19,806 nt of DNA, from the NCBI GenBank assembly GCA_036656615.1, contig JAVXHY010000028.1, positions 1-19,806 on the forward strand, given 5' to 3'. Under the pieces are notes generated by a model. It was given only the letters and a program-made list of their open reading frames with translations, ran no database searches and was not told where the DNA came from. A program made the translations under genes and the position numbers. Of the stretch, positions 16,817 through 19,806 are shown one piece after another. Within the stretch, counting starts at the first letter, position 1, and every line of letters begins with the position of its first letter. The stretch comes from CAUPWF01 sp036656615 (GTDB taxonomy: Bacteria > Bacillota > Clostridia > Lachnospirales > Lachnospiraceae).

Positions 16817-18009
16817 TGGGACGGGATATATTAGAGAAAATGAATGACTTATTAGATACACCAGCATATGTCTTTCACTTGGATCAATTAACGGCTCATA
16901 TGCAATTGTTAAGAAACAAGCTAGGAGATTATGCACAGTTATGCTATGCAATGAAGGCAAATCCATTCCTTATTGGGGCCATGGGAAAGCTGGTAGATAC
17001 TTATGAAGTATGTTCTCAAGGTGAATTCCGGATCTGTGAAAGGGAGAAAATTCCCATGGAACGGATTGTACTTTCTGGTGTCAATAAAGAGCAAGCGGAT
17101 ATAGAATATATATTAGATACCTATGGAGGAAAAGGAAAATTCACAATTGAGTCATGGAAGCAGTTACAAATATTAGAGGAATGTGCCAGCAAAAGAAATA
17201 TGAAAATCAAAGTGTTGATTCGTATAACCAGCGGGAATCAATTTGGATTAGATGAACAGGATGTTTGCAAAATCATTGAAAATCGCTTTCGATATAATGC
17301 TTTAGACTTTAAGGGCTTGCAATATTATTCCGGAACACAAAAGAAAAAACTTACCAAGATTGAGAAGGAATTACAGTATCTCGATAAGTTGTGCCAGCTT
17401 TTAGATAATCAATATCATTTTAAAGTAAAAGAATTAGAATATGGTCCAGGATTTTTTGTATCCTATTTCAAAAATGAAGACAACGCGGATGTAACAGCTG
17501 TAATTGATGGATTTGTATCTATGTTGCAGCAACTTCAATTTCAAGGAAAGCTCACGCTAGAAATGGGCCGCTTTATGGTAGCAAGTTGTGGTTATTATTT
17601 TACAAAAATTATAGATCAGAAGAGAAATCAAGATCAAAATTATTGTATTGTGGATGGGGGAATTAATCATTTGAATTATTTTGGTCAGACAATGGCTATG
17701 AAAATACCCAAATATATGCATATAAAGAAAGAAACCCAGGAGATAGATTCTGAGGATGATATAGAAAAATGGAATGTTTGTGGCTCTTTATGTACTGTGG
17801 GTGATGTGTTAGTCAAAGGTTTACCTTTACATAAAGCTAGAATGAATGATATATTAGTATTCGAAAATATGGGTGCATATTCAGTAACAGAGGGAATTTA
17901 TCTGTTTTTAAGCCGCAAGCTTCCTAAAATATATAGTTATACAACAGCAGAAGGAATGAAACTTATGAGAGATGCACTGCAAACAGATTCTATGAATGGG
18001 GCTATGTAA
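16816..18009 (+). CDS. Fold-III PLP-dependent decarboxylase-like protein in a dlt-like operon
   Basis: The 397-residue protein belongs to the alanine racemase-fold decarboxylases (LysA, ODC, CANSDC, BtrK). The PLP lysine is Lys47 in CYAMKANP. The catalytic Cys and following Asp of the partner-subunit active site are kept as CTVGD (Cys326, Asp330). EMGR (Arg252) matches EPGR, and VDGGINHL matches the conserved VDGGMND region. Departures: the HIGSQ-type motif reads YYSGTQ, with Tyr171 replacing the His that stacks on PLP, and the glycine-rich phosphate loop GGG reads YGPGFF (209-214). It lies between ligase and carrier genes, with a one-base overlap to the ligase, so its substrate may be free or carrier-bound amino acid. 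Racemase-like activity cannot be excluded. Confidence 0.85.
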   Translation: MGRDILEKMNDLLDTPAYVFHLDQLTAHMQLLRNKLGDYAQLCYAMKANPFLIGAMGKLVDTYEVCSQGEFRICEREKIPMERIVLSGVNKEQADIEYILDTYGGKGKFTIESWKQLQILEECASKRNMKIKVLIRITSGNQFGLDEQDVCKIIENRFRYNALDFKGLQYYSGTQKKKLTKIEKELQYLDKLCQLLDNQYHFKVKELEYGPGFFVSYFKNEDNADVTAVIDGFVSMLQQLQFQGKLTLEMGRFMVASCGYYFTKIIDQKRNQDQNYCIVDGGINHLNYFGQTMAMKIPKYMHIKKETQEIDSEDDIEKWNVCGSLCTVGDVLVKGLPLHKARMNDILVFENMGAYSVTEGIYLFLSRKLPKIYSYTTAEGMKLMRDALQTDSMNGAM

Positions 18010-18028
18010 AGCAGGGAGGAAAAATAGT

Positions 18029-18259
18029 ATGGAAAAATTATTGGAAATTTTACAAGAATTGAAATCAGGAATAGACTATGAAACAGAAAAGGGATTGATT
18101 GATAAGGAACTTTTTGATTCCTTTGATATCTTATCCATTGTAGGGGAATTAGAAGATGAATTTGGGGTAGAGGTTACTCCGGTAGATATTGTACCAAGTA
18201 ATTTTAATTCGGCAGAAGCACTTTGGAATATGGTGCAGCGATTACAGCAAGAAGCATAA
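18029..18259 (+). CDS. DltC-like acyl/aminoacyl carrier protein
   Basis: This 76-residue acidic protein has the size and four-helix pattern of a carrier protein. The 4'-phosphopantetheine site is Ser31 in the motif FDSFDIL, which resembles the LLDSF/DSMGTV motif of DltC more than the DSLD/E motif of fatty-acid ACPs. The following EDEFGVEV is also DltC-like. ATG 18029 is set by AGGGAGG at 18013-18019; the same frame stays open upstream to 17996, inside the decarboxylase gene. It should receive the aminoacyl group from the DltA-like ligase and present it to the MBOAT, whose gene starts 12 bases later. No phosphopantetheinyl transferase is in the window; a housekeeping one would be needed. Confidence 0.9.
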   Translation: MEKLLEILQELKSGIDYETEKGLIDKELFDSFDILSIVGELEDEFGVEVTPVDIVPSNFNSAEALWNMVQRLQQEA

Positions 18260-18271
18260 ACGGAGGTAAAT

Positions 18272-19798
18272 ATGTCATTTATTTCGATGGAGTTTTTAAT
18301 TTTTGTTTGTGTGGCGGTGCTTGGGTATTATTTGATTCCAAAGAAATGTCAATGGATGTGGCTATTAGCTTTTAGTTATCTATTCTATATGAGTGTTAGC
18401 ATTAAGATTGTTTTTTTCTTATTATTTACAACGCTTACGACCTATACAGCGGGCATACTCTTAGATCGTATCCAAAGCACCAGTGAAGACAAGATGGTGA
18501 TAAAAAAGAACAAGCGCCGGGTAATTATTCTGACGCTTCTTTTGAATTTCGGAATGTTGGCATTCCTAAAATATGCTAACTTTGCAATTGATAATGTGAA
18601 TGCAATATTTAACAGCAACTTTATACACCGTAATCTGTTGCTGCCACTTGGTATTTCATTCTACACATTTCAATCCATGGGATATATCCTAGATGTATAT
18701 TGGGGAAAATACAAGCCAGAAAGGAATCCGTTTCGTTTCGCTTTGTTTGTTTCCTTCTTTCCACAATTGTTACAGGGGCCGATTGGAAGATTTGACCGAC
18801 TGGCACATCAGTTCTTTGAAACACATACCTTTGATCTAACAAGAATCCAGCTGGGATTGCAGCTGATGCTTTGGGGATATTTTAAGAAAATTGTGATAGC
18901 AGATCGAGCAGCAACTGTGGTTAACAAGGTATTTAGTGAATATACCAATTACACAGGCATGACAGTTGTGATAGCAGTACTATTATATTCCGTACAGCTT
19001 TATGCTGATTTCTCAGGAGGTATGGACGTGGTTATGGGTGTGGCGGAGTTATTTGGTATTCGACTGGATGCCAACTTTAAGCGCCCTTACTTTGCTACTT
19101 CGATTACAGACTTTTGGCATCGCTGGCACATCACCTTAGGAACCTGGATGAAGGATTATGTATTCTATCCACTTTCACTTTCTAAATGGATGAATCGGTT
19201 TGGCAAGAAAACGAAAAAGATATTTGGCAAGAAAACAGGACGAGTCATTCCAGTAGCCTTGGCCAATGTAGTGGTGTTCTTAATCGTAGGTGTGTGGCAT
19301 GGAGCCGCATGGAAGTATATAGCTTATGGTTTGTACAATGGCTTGATCATTGCAATTAGTAATCTGATTGCTCCGCTTTATAAAAAAGGATTTGCAATCA
19401 GTCATATCAATGAGAAATCCCGCATTTGGAAACTATTTCAAATTCTCCGTACCTTTATACTTGTTAATATCAGCTGGTATTTTGATATGGCAGTCAGTCT
19501 GACAGCGGCATTTGTAATGATGAAAAACACAGTGAAGAATTTTACATTTTCTACATTAACGGATGGAAGTTTATTAATGCTGGGATTAGATAAGAAAGAT
19601 TATGTAATCTTAATACTTGGATGTTTGGTGTGGTTTGTGATTAGTTTTCTGCAGGAAAAAGGGGTGTCAATCAGGGAAAGCGTGGGAGCCAAGCCATTGG
19701 TACTGCGCTGGGGACTGTATATTGCACTGCTGTTTAGCATACCGGCTTTCGGGTACGTGATGGTGACTACAGGAGGCTTTATCTATGCACAGTTCTAG
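18272..19798 (+). CDS. MBOAT-family membrane acyltransferase (AlgI/DltB type)
   Basis: Membrane-bound O-acyltransferases pass acyl groups across the membrane to extracytoplasmic polymers; DltB does so with D-alanine, AlgI and PatA with acetyl groups. The 508-residue protein has about 10-12 hydrophobic segments. The conserved core shows YADFSGGMDVVMG, FWHRWHITLGTWMKDYVFYPL (His283, His286) and the catalytic histidine in VGVWHGAAW (His343). Length and motifs look closer to AlgI (about 470-520) than to DltB (about 400), as a by-eye judgement. CGGAGG precedes the start. The stop TAG is at 19796-19798, eight bases from the window end, with no terminator, so an extracytoplasmic SGNH/DltD- or AlgJ-like partner may follow outside. 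Confidence 0.92.
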   Translation: MSFISMEFLIFVCVAVLGYYLIPKKCQWMWLLAFSYLFYMSVSIKIVFFLLFTTLTTYTAGILLDRIQSTSEDKMVIKKNKRRVIILTLLLNFGMLAFLKYANFAIDNVNAIFNSNFIHRNLLLPLGISFYTFQSMGYILDVYWGKYKPERNPFRFALFVSFFPQLLQGPIGRFDRLAHQFFETHTFDLTRIQLGLQLMLWGYFKKIVIADRAATVVNKVFSEYTNYTGMTVVIAVLLYSVQLYADFSGGMDVVMGVAELFGIRLDANFKRPYFATSITDFWHRWHITLGTWMKDYVFYPLSLSKWMNRFGKKTKKIFGKKTGRVIPVALANVVVFLIVGVWHGAAWKYIAYGLYNGLIIAISNLIAPLYKKGFAISHINEKSRIWKLFQILRTFILVNISWYFDMAVSLTAAFVMMKNTVKNFTFSTLTDGSLLMLGLDKKDYVILILGCLVWFVISFLQEKGVSIRESVGAKPLVLRWGLYIALLFSIPAFGYVMVTTGGFIYAQF

Positions 19799-19806
19799 AA
19801 AATATA

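Noticed and set aside
17996..18028. Longer N-terminus for the carrier protein, starting inside the decarboxylase gene
   Set aside because: AGGGAGG at 18013-18019 points to ATG 18029, and the 76-residue product has normal carrier size.

Overview
The window is a low-GC, gene-dense stretch of a Gram-positive chromosome. Every gene I can support lies on the + strand, and intergenic gaps are mostly under 120 bases. The gene set and order (uvrB-uvrA-mreB-recD2-comF, then cdaA-cdaR) together with strong AGGAGG-type ribosome binding sites suggest a clostridial Firmicute, probably Lachnospiraceae-like. The assignment is by recognition only, with no database search. I see no rRNA, tRNA, CRISPR array or insertion sequence.

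Region 1 (1-9175) is DNA repair and uptake plus one cell-shape gene. uvrB and uvrA form an operon behind a near-consensus promoter, with a LexA/DinR (Cheo) box sitting on the expected transcription start, so the pair should be SOS-induced. A solitary mreB follows with its own promoter candidates and a strong intrinsic terminator. recD2 starts directly after that terminator's T-tract and overlaps a comF-type phosphoribosyltransferase gene.

Region 2 (9184-10302) is glf, UDP-galactopyranose mutase, which makes the galactofuranose donor for surface glycans.

Region 3 (10312-14321) opens with an extended -10 promoter. It holds two membrane proteins of unknown function, the diadenylate cyclase gene cdaA, its regulator cdaR, and an HPr phosphocarrier carrying both His15 and Ser46. 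The usual downstream glmM is absent.

Region 4 (14347 to the window end) is the most interesting. A nucleotidyltransferase of unknown product is followed by four tightly packed genes: a DltA-like adenylating enzyme, a fold-III PLP decarboxylase-like protein, a DltC-like carrier protein and an AlgI-type MBOAT acyltransferase. This resembles the dlt (teichoic acid D-alanylation) pathway with a decarboxylase inserted between ligase and carrier. The ligase lacks the cysteine tied to D-Ala selectivity in DltA and has a lysine in its predicted pocket. I infer that an amino acid, perhaps a dicarboxylic one, is activated, loaded on the carrier, possibly decarboxylated there (as in butirosin BtrI/BtrK chemistry), and transferred by the MBOAT to an envelope polymer. 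The operon appears to continue past the window.
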